Source: Siphonodentalium dalli (lineage: Eukaryota; Mollusca; Scaphopoda; Gadilida; Siphonodentaliidae). From it: DNA of 64,000 nt. The notes beneath the pieces are model-generated. The model was not told the origin of the DNA. It did not search any database and saw only the letters and a program-made list of their open reading frames with translations. The stretch is taken from contig CP136062.1 of the NCBI GenBank assembly GCA_032622095.1, positions 227,988,578-228,052,577 on the forward strand, in the 5' to 3' direction. Position numbers and translations under genes: made by a program. This document shows, piece after piece, positions 44,498 through 56,284 of this stretch. How positions within the stretch are numbered: the first letter of the stretch is position 1; the number at the start of each line of letters is the position of its first letter.

Positions 44498-44536
44498 TAA
44501 TTAATGGGGGCATTCACACTGAAACATAACTCGTGA

Positions 44537-44944
44537 TTAAAGGTACTCAATCCGAATTAACGCTCGCAAATTACTATTTCCTTGGCTTCGGTGGTAAACA
44601 ATATTTGATTCGAGTCGAGGAACCCACCATCAAAGCGAGGAAGTGATCAGATTTCGATGTTTGAAATATATTATATAATATTACGGTGGCCCAGTAAACT
44701 GTCACCGAGAAAAACTTATCTGCCCAGATAGCCGGATGAAGATCGATAACTCTAAAATCCAGTGGCTTTTTTGTGTCAGATATTTGACAACCGGCAAAAA
44801 TTCGTTGAACAAAACGTTGATAAATAACAGGTTTTGGGCAATTTTATTCTATATGTGACTGTGGTTAGCATTATTTTGGGCAATTAATCGATTTTGTTAA
44901 CTGAAGCGGCATTTCCAAAAAAATTGTTGTTTGTCGGAATCTGA
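44537..44944 (+). mobile_element. MITE family M1, copy g, right end lost
   Basis: TTAAAGGTACTCAATCCGAA is intact at the left. The copy runs to TGTTTGTCGGAATCTGAAAT, then stops just before the expected GATGATATGGGGACC end. Confidence 0.85.
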
Positions 44945-45548
44945 AATGAAAAATGATTCATTGGCGTATTCCAAGGATAATGGCTCCGCATATATTTGAA
45001 TTACAAAATACCCCCCCCACCAATGGCAAAAATTGCTCGAAATTGTGTATTGCTACTGAAAGTAAGTGACGATTTCTGCTGGTAGCCTCACAAACAGACG
45101 AGGAATAGACAGGTCGGGGGCTGTGCACTGCAGGTGAAATAAATTAAAATGGAATATGACCTGAGAAATTACTAATCATTATTATTGTTTTCTTAAAAAT
45201 AGTAGCATATATAAACAATTCTAGAACAGTGTAATTTACAGTAACTTAGATCTGCATGACCTAGCCAAAGGCTTGGTCTAGACCTAGTTTACTGGACAAG
45301 TATTGTAAATTCGCTATAAACTGATGACGAATGTATATTCTATTTATTACTTGATCCAAAACCTCCATAAAATATACTTAAATCAATAAATGAGACGTTA
45401 AACTAACAGCGGCATATAATAAGGCGTGAGATGACGTTTCGCGTACTATATGCGTATTTTCCCCGAGTAAAGATATTGACCAGATAAATAAGACTCTTTC
45501 ACCTGCTTTGACGTAAATATAATGAAATTTTATTTTCAACCCTATCAA

Positions 45549-45950
45549 TATCAGTCACAGACACCGACCCTTCTTCATTCCTCATCCCCCCAATCATTCC
45601 TCACCCCCCCCCCCCCAATCAGTCACAGACACCGACCCTTCTTCATTCCTCATCCCCAATCAGTCACAGACACCGACCCTTCTTCATTCCTCATCCCCCA
45701 ATCAGTCACAGACACCGACCCTTCTTCATTCCTCATCCCCAAATCAGTCACAGACACCGACCCTTCTTCATATCCTCATCCCCCAATCAGTCACAGACAC
45801 CGACCCCTTCTTCATTCCTCATCCCCCAATCAGTCACAGACACCGACCCTTCTTCATTCCTCATCCCCAAATCATCACAGGACACCGACCCTTCTCATTC
45901 CTCATCCCCCAATCAGTCACAGACACCGACCCTTCTTCATTCCTCACCCC
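45549..45950. repeat. ~41-bp C/T-rich minisatellite, about ten copies
   Basis: The unit is CAGTCACAGACACCGACCCT plus TCTTCATTCCTCATCCCCCAAT, with 1-2 bp indels in the C and A runs. It ends in a ~30-base C tract (45946-45973). The open frame through it (SHRHRPFFIPHP repeats) is an artefact. Confidence 0.94.
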
Positions 45951-46159
45951 CCCCCCCCCCCCCCCCCCCCCCCAATCCAGAATCCGTTTGGGCAACAATA
46001 ATACATTTGGGTACACCTGGCTTTATTTCCTGTTATACATGTATACAATGACCGTTGCATATCATTATTATAGAATGGGTTTAATGAATGAAATAAGGGT
46101 TGGGTCATTTAATAAAATATATTTTGGGGCTTCGAACATCTATTATATATTTTGGAACT

Positions 46160-46480
46160 TCTGTGTACGTGTGTTATTGACTCGAAAACTACTCGACCGA
46201 TCCGACTCAAATTCGGTATGTAGGCCTATACTTTGATCCCGGTGTCCAATTTCACGTGTGATCGTGTCCTTGACCTTGACCTTCACCTCGCTCATATACG
46301 CTCATATACATGCACGTTTCTGGACCTCGGCCGATTCGACTCAAATTTGGTATGTAGGCCTATACTTTGATCCCGGGAACAATATGGGCGGGTCCATTTT
46401 CTCGTGTAACCGTGTCCTTAACCTTGACCTCGCTCATATACGCTCATTTAGGCATGTTTCTGGACCGATTGAACAATAGT
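46160..46480. repeat. Two-copy direct repeat
   Basis: CCGATCCGACTCAAATTCGGTATGTAGGCCTATACTTTGATCCCGG and the following ACCTTGACCT(TCA)CCTCGCTCATATACGCTC occur twice about 140 bp apart. It resembles a common dispersed marine-invertebrate repeat (recollection, not searched). Confidence 0.75.
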
Positions 46481-46534
46481 TTGTCCAGACGCTGTATAGT
46501 CTGCCCAAACGGAGGGGATCTCAAAGAAATCCCT

Positions 46535-46749
46535 CAATAGCCAGGAAGAAGTCGGGCACTATACACGGTATTACAAGAAGGCTTATACAGCTCCGGGCAC
46601 TATACACGGTATTACAAGAAGGCTTATACAGCTCCGGGCACTATACACGGTATTACAAGAAGGCTTATACTGCTCCGGGCACTATACACGGTATTACAAG
46701 AAGGCTTATACAGCTCCGGGCACTATACACGGTATTACAAGAAGGCTTA
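46535..46749. repeat. 41-bp minisatellite, left part (about five copies)
   Basis: The unit is TTATACAGCTCCGGGCACTA plus TACACGGTATTACAAGAAGGC. One copy has CTGCTCC. The array breaks off after GGCTTA where the TIR element begins. Confidence 0.95.
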
Positions 46750-47995
46750 AGGTTGTTCCACACCGGGCGCGCGCGAGCGATTATAACGGCCGTTTTCTAA
46801 CGTCCGTAGCCGTTCAAAGCGCGCGATTTTTATGTCCGCACCAGCAAGCGACTGAAACGCTTCGTCGCGCGCGATAGTCAGGTTATTATTCTGTGTGTAC
46901 GCTAATTTCAGGGGAGTCAGGTGGCTGCATGGGGGATACCCCCACCCCACACACTTATGACTAATGTGTAGGGTTTCTACAAACAACGTGTAGCTCTGCT
47001 ACACAACCATTATTCATTTTTTATCTTAAACATATTTTACACAATAAATGGGTCAATTTATACACATGTATACACACTGGTGTGCATAAAATCAACACCT
47101 ATGCCTTACACATGTTGTGTAAATTCTTACACATATATATCGTAGACAAGAATGTAAAGTTCAGTATTCCGAACTGTGGGTATATAGTATTCATGGCAAA
47201 TGAAGATTTATATGTTAAAACTTTCATGGCGTACAATGGTACGTAATATTTTGCTCTGTCATATGTGAGTTTTCGTTTTAAATGAACAAACCAGGGTCGT
47301 TGTGTGGTTGCACGTGATTAGTATTAGCGTATTACAACAATCATATAAACAAGAGTAAGAGCAGTATTCTTTATGAAAGTTTTAACAAATATATCCTCAT
47401 ATATCATTAATATACAATACTCACAAGTCGGAATTCTGAACTTACATTCCTTGTCTACAATTTGTTTATTCTCGTCACTCAAAATTACATGGGTATTAAG
47501 ACAGTATTAAATTGTATTCCAAAACATTTACTCAAACAATATCGTCGTCATGTAGCAGACTATGAAACTGAAGGTACGCAATGCGCAAGATCTACATTCT
47601 TACACAAGTGTGTGTAATAAAATGTACACATTATGTGTATAACGGCACTTGGTCAATGTATTTGTATGTAAAACTACACATTGCTATGTGTATTAACCGG
47701 GTTTACACATTTGATGTGTACTCGTTTCTACACATTAGTTATAATAGTGCTCCCACCCGGTAATACGCGATTAGTATTAGTTGATGAATGCATTGTCTCA
47801 TGTTTACCACAGCGTCTTTTGGAATGAGCTAGCCTCGTTATATTCTTTATCATTTCCCCTGATTATACCAAAATATAATTCACCAGCCAATGGAGCAGAT
47901 TATACGGTCCATGATTTTAGTTCTTTACAAGGAATAAACTGAATATAGTAATCAAGGTGGAATTTCAGTCACGAAAAATAACAAAAATAAATGGT

Positions 47996-48125
47996 TTAAT
48001 TATTTGGTCATAGAGACATACAGTCATACAGACACACATGCATGCATACACACATACATACATACAGTCATACAGACACACACAGTCACACAGACACACA
48101 TGTGCCATACAGACACACATGCGTT
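47996..48125. repeat. Degenerate microsatellite (CATACAGT / ACACACATG)
   Basis: Interspersed CATACAGACACACATGCATA-type words inside the 2.6-kb TIR element. Confidence 0.8.
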
Positions 48126-48230
48126 GTACTTCGATTATTAGCCTCTCGCTAAAGTCCTCCATTATCTCGGCGACAAATCAGTGTGCCGTCATCAAATAGA
48201 AAAATAACGGTCGTATAAACGGGAACATGT

Positions 48231-49150
48231 CTCTATTCCGAAGGTTCGCTATTCCGAAGGTTCACTAATCCGAAGGTTCACTAATCCGAAGGTTCACTAA
48301 TCCGAAGGTTCACTAATCCGAAGGTTCACTATTCCGAAGGTTCGCTATTCCGAAGGTTTTTGTTATTTTAAAAGTTAATTCTATATTCTAAAGTATTGAG
48401 AGGGTTCTTTAGTACGAAGACTCTTTTTATGAAGGAAATAACTTAAAACATTAAAAAAATTAATGTGATTTTTGTTTTCGTGGGTTTCCTTGAGATTTAA
48501 CCCTTTTATATTTGGCGAGTAGAACGACATATAATTATGTCGTCTATCGGCTGAGGACTAAAACGACATCTGTCGTTTTAGGAAGTGTTATTTTACGTAG
48601 ACATAACTTCAATAAATCATCTGATTTATAAATGATTTACATAGGAGTTATTTTGATTAATATAATGTCCCAAATGCTAAAGGCGGACTATAACAATGTG
48701 GCTCTTACGGTCAATCAATACTGGAGCGCTATAACTTACTGTATAGCAGAATACCGCTGAATGGACCTGACTGCAATTCTGACTTTGTTTTGATTTTAAT
48801 GTTGATGTTTCTTTCAAGTACAGATTGCCAGTTCGGGTATAATGCATCTCTAACTCGTGGTTTATTTCAGTCATTGTGTTTTCAACTTTCTATAATATTA
48901 AAATGATAAACTGATACTGTCTTGCTATTAATAACCGACATCTGGGACAAATTATATATTAGATTGGGGTGTATAATTGTACGGGGGGGGGGGGGGCAAA
49001 TTTTGATTCGTTTCTGGCTAAAAACTCCCATAATAGAAAACCTTCGGAATAGCGAACCTTCGGAATAGTGAACCTTCGGATTGGTGAACCTTCGGATTAG
49101 TGAACCTTCGGATTAGTGAACCTTCGGAATAGCGAACCTTCGGAATAGAG
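48231..49150. mobile_element. Foldback element FB1 with arms of 16-bp tandem repeats
   Basis: Left arm: about eight units of GGTTCACTAATCCGAA (variant GGTTCGCTATTCCGAA) from 48231 to 48359. Right arm: about seven units in inverse (TTCGGATTAGTGAACC, TTCGGAATAGCGAACC) from 49036 to 49150. The order of variants is mirrored: 'CGCTATT' units outermost and 'CACTAAT' units inside. The ~680-bp interior has no coding signal. Nested in the 2.6-kb TIR element. Confidence 0.88.
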
Positions 49151-49377
49151 AACCCTACCCCGTATAAACACCTATTTGAGAGCCGTACAATTATCTCGCT
49201 GGTTTGCAACAAAGCAACAATTCGACGAAGCATAAAATCACTGCTATAATCGCCTCGTGCATGGTCAGCGAGTCGGTCGCTTGCGGTGCGGACATAAAAA
49301 TAGCGCGCTTTGAACGGCTACGGACGTTAGAAAACGGCCGTTATAATCGCTGGCGCGCGCCCGGTGTGAAACAACCT

Positions 49378-49512
49378 TTATACAGCTCCGGGCACTATAC
49401 ACGGTATTACAAGAAGGCTTATACAGCTCCGGGCACTATACACGGTATTACAAGAAGGCTTATACAGCTCCGGGCATTATACACGGTATTACAAGAAGGC
49501 TTATACAGCTCC
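49378..49512. repeat. 41-bp minisatellite, right part (about three copies)
   Basis: Resumes with TTATACAGCTCCGGGCACTA and continues to GGCTTATACAGCTCC. Identical in sequence to the left part at 46.5 kb. Confidence 0.95.
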
Positions 49513-49604
49513 TAATTTCGAGACATCCCACCAAGTCTGGGAAATTGATTAAAAATCTTCTTTTTTTTCAAAATACCAAGTCAGTTGACAGTTCTATGCC
49601 TTTC

Positions 49605-50592
49605 TTAAAGGCCCACTTAACTTTCGAGCCACCGATTATTGTATATAGTGCCTTTATATACGATTTTAATAACAATCTATGACATAAAATATGATTAAAA
49701 TACTACAACTCATCACCATTTGAAACGTCTGTGTCAACAGAATTCAAACTAAAAATGTATTTTCAATGGAAGATGAATAACTCTATATCTTAAGATATAG
49801 AGTTATTCGCCTTCCATTGAAAATAATGAAACTTTAGCACAGAACACAAGTTGATATTTCAACAAAACCAACATATTCACAGTTTATTACACCGAATAAG
49901 TTGATAATACAATGTTTTGGAGCTTTTTCTTTCAAATGGTATATAATGGCATATAATTTATATAAATGATCTGGGGGGTTCGTGGTATATAATATGGCAT
50001 ATAATTTATATAAATGATCTGGGGGTTCATGGTATATAATATGGCATATAATTTATATAAAATGATCTGGGGGTTTCATGGTATATAATGGCATATAATT
50101 TATATAAAATGATCTGGGGGTTCATTGGTATATAATGGCATATAATTTATATAAATGATCTGGGGGTTCATGGTATATAATATGGCATATAATTTATATA
50201 AAATGATCTGGGGGTTCATGGTATATAATATGGCATATAATTTATATAAAATGATCTGGGGGGTTCATTGGTATATAATGGCATATAATTTATATAAAAA
50301 TGATCTGGGGGTTCATGGTATATAATGGCATATAATTTTATATAAATGATCTGGGGGTTCATGGTATATAATATGGCATATAATTTATATAAAAATGATC
50401 TGGGGGTTCATGGTATATAATATGGCATATAATTTATATAAAATGATCTGGGGGTTCATCATTCATGGTATATAATGGCATATAATTTATATAAATGATC
50501 TGGGGTTCATGGTATATAATATGGCATATAATTTATATAACATGATCTGGGTGTGTGCCTTTAAGGGGTTCGAAATTTAAGTGGGCCTTTAA
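49605..50592. mobile_element. TTAA-ended element, family M6, copy b, with internal expansion
   Basis: TTAAAGGCCCACTTAAC to TTAAGTGGGCCTTTAA. It contains the central hairpin (TCAATGGAAGATGAATAACT...AGTTATTCGCCTTCCATTGA, 49759-49821) and a tandem array that doubles its length relative to copy a. Confidence 0.9.
49936..50550. repeat. ~48-bp minisatellite inside M6 copy b, about 13 copies
   Basis: The unit is GGTATATAATATGGCATATA plus ATTTATATAAAATGATCTGGGGGTTCAT. Length varies by small indels (TATAATATGG/TATAATGG; AAAATG/AAATG). The single-copy counterpart in M6 copy a is at about 26277-26330. Confidence 0.94.
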
Positions 50593-50799
50593 ATATTAGT
50601 GTTCAGCACAAAAACAGTGGAATGTGATTATACGGAAACAACCAGAAAGAATCCCAAAATCTAAATTTCGGCAATCAATCCATTTCTCAAAATTAAAATT
50701 TCTCCACCCAGAGCGCGGTAGCGCCAGTATGTTATATGTTCTGATAGAGTTGTGTGTGAACGCTCTTGTGTGGGTGCTGTTTGTCGAGACTACTATTCA

Positions 50800-50850
50800 T
50801 TCTCTCTCTCTCTCTCTCTCTTCCCTCTCTCCTCTCTCTCTCTCTCTCTC

Positions 50851-50893
<43 letters not shown>
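50800..50893. repeat. (TC)n microsatellite
   Basis: A near-pure CT repeat with occasional CC, preceded by TTGTCGAGACTACTATTCAT. Confidence 0.95.
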
Positions 50894-50896
<3 letters not shown>

Positions 50897-50943
50897 TCTA
50901 TCTCGGTATCTTCCTATATACTCACCACTCTAACATCATAACT

Positions 50944-51150
50944 ACTGGCAAGCCTTCTTTCTTCTGTCTCTCTATACACTATCTACTATCACAACATTAC
51001 CACAGGGAGCTACTGACAAGCCTTCTTTCTTCTGTCTCTCTATACACTATCTACTATCACAACATTACCACAGGGAGCTACTGGCAAGCCTTCTTTCTTC
51101 TGTCTCTCTGTACACTCTCTATTATCATAACATTACCACAGGGATCCTAT
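50944..51150. repeat. 67-bp tandem repeat, three copies
   Basis: The unit contains GGCAAGCCTTCTTTCTTCTG, TCTCTCTATACACTATCTAC and ACAACATTACCACAGGGAGC. The third copy is slightly diverged. Confidence 0.92.
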
Positions 51151-51385
51151 ACGCGAACCACTCTTGCAACACAACAACTGGCGCAGAGGTTTTAACATAT
51201 AAACCAAAACATTTCGCGAAATGGATTAAACCCGGAAAATTTTACCCAACGGATCAGTGAGTGGAATGATCCCAATACCTGTTCCTTGTTGTATATCTAT
51301 TGTGATTAAAAAAATTATCTATCTCTCTATGAAGAAAGTGTTAATGGGACATGCTGCCCAATATACGCCCTGTCACTACTCACGG

Positions 51386-51563
51386 CCATATTGGATCCAC
51401 CAGGCCCGGTTCCGTGGTTTTAGTGCTACAGGTCAAAGTTCTGGAGTAGCATTTCCATATATGGAAGTTTGAAATTATTCATGAATATTCCATATATGAA
51501 ATGCTACTCCAGAACTTTGACGTGCAACACTAAAACCACGAAACATGGGCTGGATGAATATAT
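51386..51563. repeat. ~178-bp hairpin
   Basis: CGTGGTTTTAGTGCTACAGG / CACTAAAACCACG, with inner GTTCTGGAGTAGCATTTCCA / AAATGCTACTCCAGAAC and TATATGG/CCATATA. Small foldback. Confidence 0.82.
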
Positions 51564-51591
51564 GAATCTATGAGCTGGGTAGATATGTCTA

Positions 51592-51965
51592 ATTTTGGTT
51601 CGCAGCAAAACATCACAACTTTTGTACCCTGTTGTTACGTCGGGTACATAGGGTACAGATGGTTACTTCTGGTTACTTTACCTATTAGTTATTGTTACAT
51701 TTGTTACTTTTTGTTTTCTTAGAAATCTCAAAGTACCTTGTTACATTGGTTACAAATTAGAAAACCAATGTAACAAGGTACTTTGATAATTAAAAATAAA
51801 AGTAACAAATGTAACATTAACTAATAGGTAAAGTAACAAGAAGTGACCATTTGTACCCATGGGCCTGAAAGTAGTTTAGGAAATATGTTTTCTAATCTGT
51901 AACCAATGTACCCGACGTAACAAAAGGGTACAAAAGTTGTGATGTTTTTCGGCGTACCAAAATTT
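51592..51965. mobile_element. ~370-bp foldback element (GTTAC-rich)
   Basis: Arms: AAAACATCACAACTTTTGTA / TACAAAAGTTGTGATGTTTT at the ends, TTACTTTACCTATTAGT / ACTAATAGGTAAAGTAA, and CAAAGTACCTTGTTACATTG / CAATGTAACAAGGTACTTTG at the centre. The right arm carries an insertion of about 40 bp (GGGCCTGAAAGTAGTTTAGG). Confidence 0.85.
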
Positions 51966-52420
51966 GCCATATATGACAATACGGCCGCGACTTATAGTGA
52001 TCTCGCTTATCTTAATAAATAATTTGAAAGCGTATGTAGATATATTGTATATGGTTCGATCTCATTGTCAGGTGACTCATGGCTTTTAGCTCCTATAATT
52101 AACAAAAGTTGCTGCATATATATAGGTTGGAAAAAATACATGTTTATTGTACGCAATAACCCCAAATAACACATTGCATCTACATGCCAATGTCAACAGC
52201 CATGACAAATTTCATAATAATCAGACCAATGGTACGGTCTGTAGCCCGTGCTGGTGGAAATTGTTGACTGACGAACGGACGTACACCCACACACGGACGA
52301 CGGATACCAAACCCATGACAAGCGGGTGTCAGGCTTCTGTCGGTATTTATAGCGCGGGCCCGTAGAGTATGGCGTCCCGGAGTTGGGTTGTTTGAGAGTG
52401 CTTTGTCACAAACACATAAT

Positions 52421-52655
52421 CGACTCACAAAAGTCGCCCAAATAACGTAATTTCGCGCTGGGACCCCCTGCTGTGAATATAATATGAAGGAACATTTAGT
52501 ATCGGTAACAAAATTAAACTAATAAATATAATACTATAATAATATAATGTTCAATGTTATAATGTTTTCGGTCAGAAATTTAAACGTTCCCAGGTTTTGA
52601 ACTGGTGGAATATGATCTCTACGGGTGTTACCAGAGTTAGCATGATCGTGACATG
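52421..52655. mobile_element. Family M8 remnant, right half
   Basis: CGACTCACAAAAGTCGCCC corresponds to the M8 interior, and GAACTGGTGGAATATGATCTCTACGGG is the M8 right end, followed by AGAGTTAGCATGATCGTG. No left half. Confidence 0.75.
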
Positions 52656-53973
52656 ATATAAACCAAATCAATCAGAAACGAAAATTCAGCCTCATACTCA
52701 ACAAAGATTCATTACTAGTAAATATAGGCGACTCGGCCCAAACCGAACTTAGGTAGCAGTATACGATCAGTTTGTGTGTGGGGGGGGGGGGGGGGGGGGG
52801 GGTCTGAAAAATAGAAATATAAGTACCCGTGTGCCATAACAGCCAGTGTAGCCTGTGTTAAATGTGTCATTTCTGGTTTGAAGGTTTAAATATTTTACAA
52901 AACTGGGAAAGTTTACAAACAAGACAGTCAATGACTGTGGAGACGCTCACCTACTGTAAAGACTGAGAAGAAAGGGACTTTGAAGACTAACACCGTCAGT
53001 ACTTGTCAAAATAACTCAAGACAAGTACATGTAGTTCTAAACAGGGACATAGCTAGGGATTTGCTGATGCTTGAAATTTCTAAGTGCACACTACTGTCAA
53101 ATATCCAACCCCCTTTTAAACAAGATAATCTTAACCATACCATAGTCCTAAGTTCACAAAATTCCTTTTGCACATCCCTCTTATGTTGAAATTTTATAAC
53201 TGGAATGGGTGCTTCAAGCTCTCAAACTTTTGGGAATTTCCAACCTGACATCTCCCATAAAGTTAAAATTTGTGCCCCATTTTGATACAACAGTTTAACA
53301 TGAAGTAGGCAAATATGGACTGTTGGTTTAAACACATACGGATTTTTGGTGTGAAAATCTAATCTACAACTAATGTTGTATCAGAAATGAAATTTTCAAG
53401 AGGAATCTATATATTATTATACCATTAGCATACAACATAGATACAGGTAGTATGGTGGGGGAGCCAAACCTCTTACCTCTGCCCCTATTTGAACAAACAT
53501 GAATCCCCATCTATGAGATCTATTCATCTAGTAATTTTAAACAGTCGCTTTTAAGAGTTGAAGTAAATTGATTTTCCAAAAAATAACCCCATTGGAACAG
53601 ATCTGAACATGCCGCCCAAGGACCCTGCATACCAAATATAAGCTAAATAGACTTGATGGTTCTTGAGAAGTAATAGTTGTTAGAATTACTATGGAAGGAG
53701 AAAGTTATGGCCCTGGCATCCCTCCTATTTGACCCGATGAACTTATTTGAACAAATCTGAATGTGAGTCGCCTACAGGTAGGGATTTCATATGGACCTCG
53801 AGAAGAAAACAATTGTTGATGGATGGATGAACAGACCAATGGATGGAAGGACACTCTGACAGACCGACAATTTCAATCCAACAACAGCAATATACCTCCA
53901 TTGTTTGTCCATAATCAGGTATAATGAGTTCACATATATAAGTGGTTATTAAAAATAATAATATTGGAAGAGC
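52656..53973. other. Intergenic stretch with decayed repeats
   Basis: Contains a G homopolymer (52781-52802). From about 53590 to 53930 there is a diverged relative of the repeat at 54.9-55.3 kb (CCAAGGACCCTGCATACCAAATAT; TTACTATGGAAGGAGAAAGTTATGGCCC; GATGGATGAACAGACC). No coding signal. Confidence 0.5.
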
Positions 53974-54385
53974 CAAGCCTGAATTTAGTGTGTCTGAGGT
54001 CCCCAAAGGGTGAAAGTAGTGATGCTATTCTGTAAGGTGGGATAGCATCACCAAATTCACAAACTGGGAACCTAATTTTACTTAATCCTCAACTGCTATG
54101 GGAGACCTAGGGACAGATAGAAATTCTCCAGCTGAAGTTGGTGACGTATGCGCTCCCATTGGGGACCTCAATTATGCATTTTATCTTCTTCAAATTAGGG
54201 GATATAGAATCTGAACAGAAGGAAAAAAAGCAGCTAAAAATGTCAATTTGAGACTCTAGATGATGCCTAAGCAGAATGAGGTAATCAGAGGGTGTATTTG
54301 GTGATGCTAGGCTGTCGTGTGGGGTAGCATAATTAAATTCACCCTCTGGGAACCTCATTCTACAAATGCCAGATACACATGGAGA
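53974..54385. mobile_element. Diverged family M7 element, copy e
   Basis: CAAGCCTGAATTTAGTGTGTCTGAGGTCCCC, a first hairpin around GATGCTATTCTGTAAGGTGG, and a second from CAGAATGAGGTAATCAGAGG to CCTCTGGGAACCTCATTCTA. Substituted throughout, so probably older than copies a-c. Confidence 0.72.
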
Positions 54386-54889
54386 AAATGAATTTAATCT
54401 GATTTTAATGACCACTGAGTGGTTAATGTAAACAATGAGGGTGCTTCATTGACAACTCTATTAATCTCATTTAAATTATGAATGACATGAATACACACTC
54501 TCTGGGGATGGAGAGTACTATGGCCATAGCAGTTGTTATATATCCATCTGGCAATGTTTTATAAATATGTGTCCATCAGAGTACATGGATGGTTTGCTGT
54601 AGTGGGAATACAAGGATATTAAAGTAACTTACTGAACATTTCTGTACATCTGTCTGTTCATGCTTTCTCCCAAACCCCTGATTTCAACCAAATTTAGTGG
54701 AGTGACTAGATGTAGCTCCCACCCCCTTCCCGAAGATGTAATGTCATAAGTTCTTAAAAAAACTTATGATTTTTTTTTAATTTTATTTAATAAAAAAAAA
54801 TTATTTATTCAAAATAAATATATAAATTTTTTTTTTGGTTAAATTGAGCAATAAGTTAAATCTAAAAAAAAAATAAAAAAAAATTCTTC

Positions 54890-55280
54890 AAATTTATGTC
54901 CATAGCCACACCCACATTTGACCCAGTTACCTCATTTGAACAAATCTGAACCCCAGTCACCCAAGGACCCTTCATACCAAATATGAACCAATTCGGCCCG
55001 ACGACTTCAGGGAAGATGTCGTTTTAAGAATTACTATGGAAGGATTGAGTTATGGCCCTATTATTGAAACTGTTTGACCTGGTGACCTCGTTTGAACAAA
55101 TATGATTGTGAGTCACCTAGGGAACATTCACACCAAATATGAACCCGATCGGTCTCATGGTTCGGGAGGAGAAGATGTTTTTTAAATTGTTGACGGACGT
55201 ATGGACGGACGACGGACGAGGAGTGATGACTATAGCTCCACCGGAGACTTCGTCTCAGGTGAGCTAAAAAGTGAAAAATT
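54890..55280 (+). repeat. Dispersed repeat with GACGGACG tail (molluscan type)
   Basis: Two related sub-units (ACCTCATTTGAACAAATCTG...AGTCACC...CATACCAAATATGAACC; ACCTCGTTTGAACAAATATG...CACACCAAATATGAACC), then GACGGACGTATGGACGGACG, CTATAGCTCCACCGGAGACT and CAGGTGAGCTAAAAAG. From memory, this end is widespread in bivalve and gastropod genomes. It is the main clue to the organism. Confidence 0.65.
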
Positions 55281-56101
55281 TGGATACGCAACACGATTTT
55301 CGTATTCAATGGAGGCCAACTTTGTGTGTATGGTTATAGGAAAATGTCCCGATTTCTCTCCCCTGAATTATGTCATCTGCGCTTGCAAGCCATTTTTTTT
55401 CAAATTTATACGATAACTTTTTCTCTATTTCAAATATTTCTCAGCTCTAACATAGCCCTCTCAGATAGAAGAAGATTATTTACTGACACTCGCTCTGTCA
55501 TGGTCTCTTTTAGGGTTGAAAATGGTCAATTTGAGTTAAAAAAATGGGTAAAGTTGAGCGTTTTGTGTTTGAAAACCAAGGGGCATAATTCAATGACAAG
55601 TTTTACATGGAAGCTAAAGTACAGACATGATTACACCTACAATTTATGTCGAAATTAAGACATGCTTGATGGTACCTGTGCCAAACATAATGGCTCAGCA
55701 TAGATTTGAAGTACAGTACCCCCTCCCATGTTGGCCAAAATTGCTGGAAATCATGTATTGCTTATTCTGGATGGAGAAGTCGGCCCCGCTCGAAGTCGGC
55801 CCCATACGAAGACGGCCCCACGCGAAGTCGGCCCCGTTAATTAGAAGGGATTAAATCGGCTTAATTTTAATGAGATAGTGTTTATGTTGGCTAATTGTGA
55901 GGCCCCCAACTTAAATTTGGTTGAGTTAGTGTAGTGTTTGTGTAGGCTGATTGTGAAGTCCGCAGTGTTTTCTTAGTTATAATAACAAAATGATCTTCAG
56001 TGCTTACGGGCAGTCACTGACAGCGGCTCAGTTATAAAAATATGATAGTTGCCGTACACATGTATAACTTATAAGGCTAGCCCAGCTATCCGATCGATTT
56101 A

Positions 56102-56224
56102 AATACCAAAGACCACAAAATAGCTACCAATTTCAGACCCATCAGCTTACTTCAATGTTTGGGAAAACTTTTCGAACGAATCATCAGCACTAGAATACTA
56201 ACCCATTTAGAGAAGTCTTATTAG
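56102..56224 (+). pseudogene. LINE reverse transcriptase fragment inside FB2
   Basis: The frame reads NTKDHKIATNFRPISLLQCL then GKLFERIISTRILTHLEKSY and a stop. This is the first conserved block of LINE reverse transcriptases (K..K..., N-(Y/F)-RPISLL, lGKlFERii, hLE). Only ~40 codons survive and no catalytic motif is present. Jockey/CR1-like by general pattern; family assignment uncertain. Confidence 0.82.
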
Positions 56225-56284
56225 TTTTCGCTCAGTTTTAAATTCCCGCTCCAATCGGTGCGCGATAAATAGTACTGTGCGAAT

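Larger units (their letters stand above)
46750..49377. mobile_element. 2.6-kb TIR element with TTA target duplication (PIF/Harbinger-like)
   Basis: Left end AGGTTGTTCCACACCGGGCG, right end CGCCCGGTGTGAAACAACCT. The TIR continues ~100 bp inward (TATAACGGCCGTTTTCTAAC / GTTAGAAAACGGCCGTTATA; TTTTATGTCCGCACC / GGTGCGGACATAAAA). The element interrupts a 41-bp array: GGC-TTA precedes it and TTA-TACAG follows. Removing it and one TTA restores a perfect unit. A 3-bp TWA duplication is the hallmark of PIF/Harbinger. No transposase is visible. The interior has AT-rich sequence with many ACACAT words and a nested foldback. Confidence 0.9.

Noticed and set aside
45522-46001. 159-residue ORF rich in HRHRPFFIPHP
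   Set aside because: Translation of a ~41-bp C/T-rich minisatellite ending in a C tract.
48484-48620. Possible small inverted repeat (CGACATATAATTATGTCG; AAAACGACATCTGTCGTTTT)
   Set aside because: Two short palindromes inside FB1; too small and isolated to call a feature.
50624-51195. ORFs of 105 and 147 residues rich in Ser/Leu
   Set aside because: Translations of a (TC)n microsatellite and a 67-bp tandem repeat.
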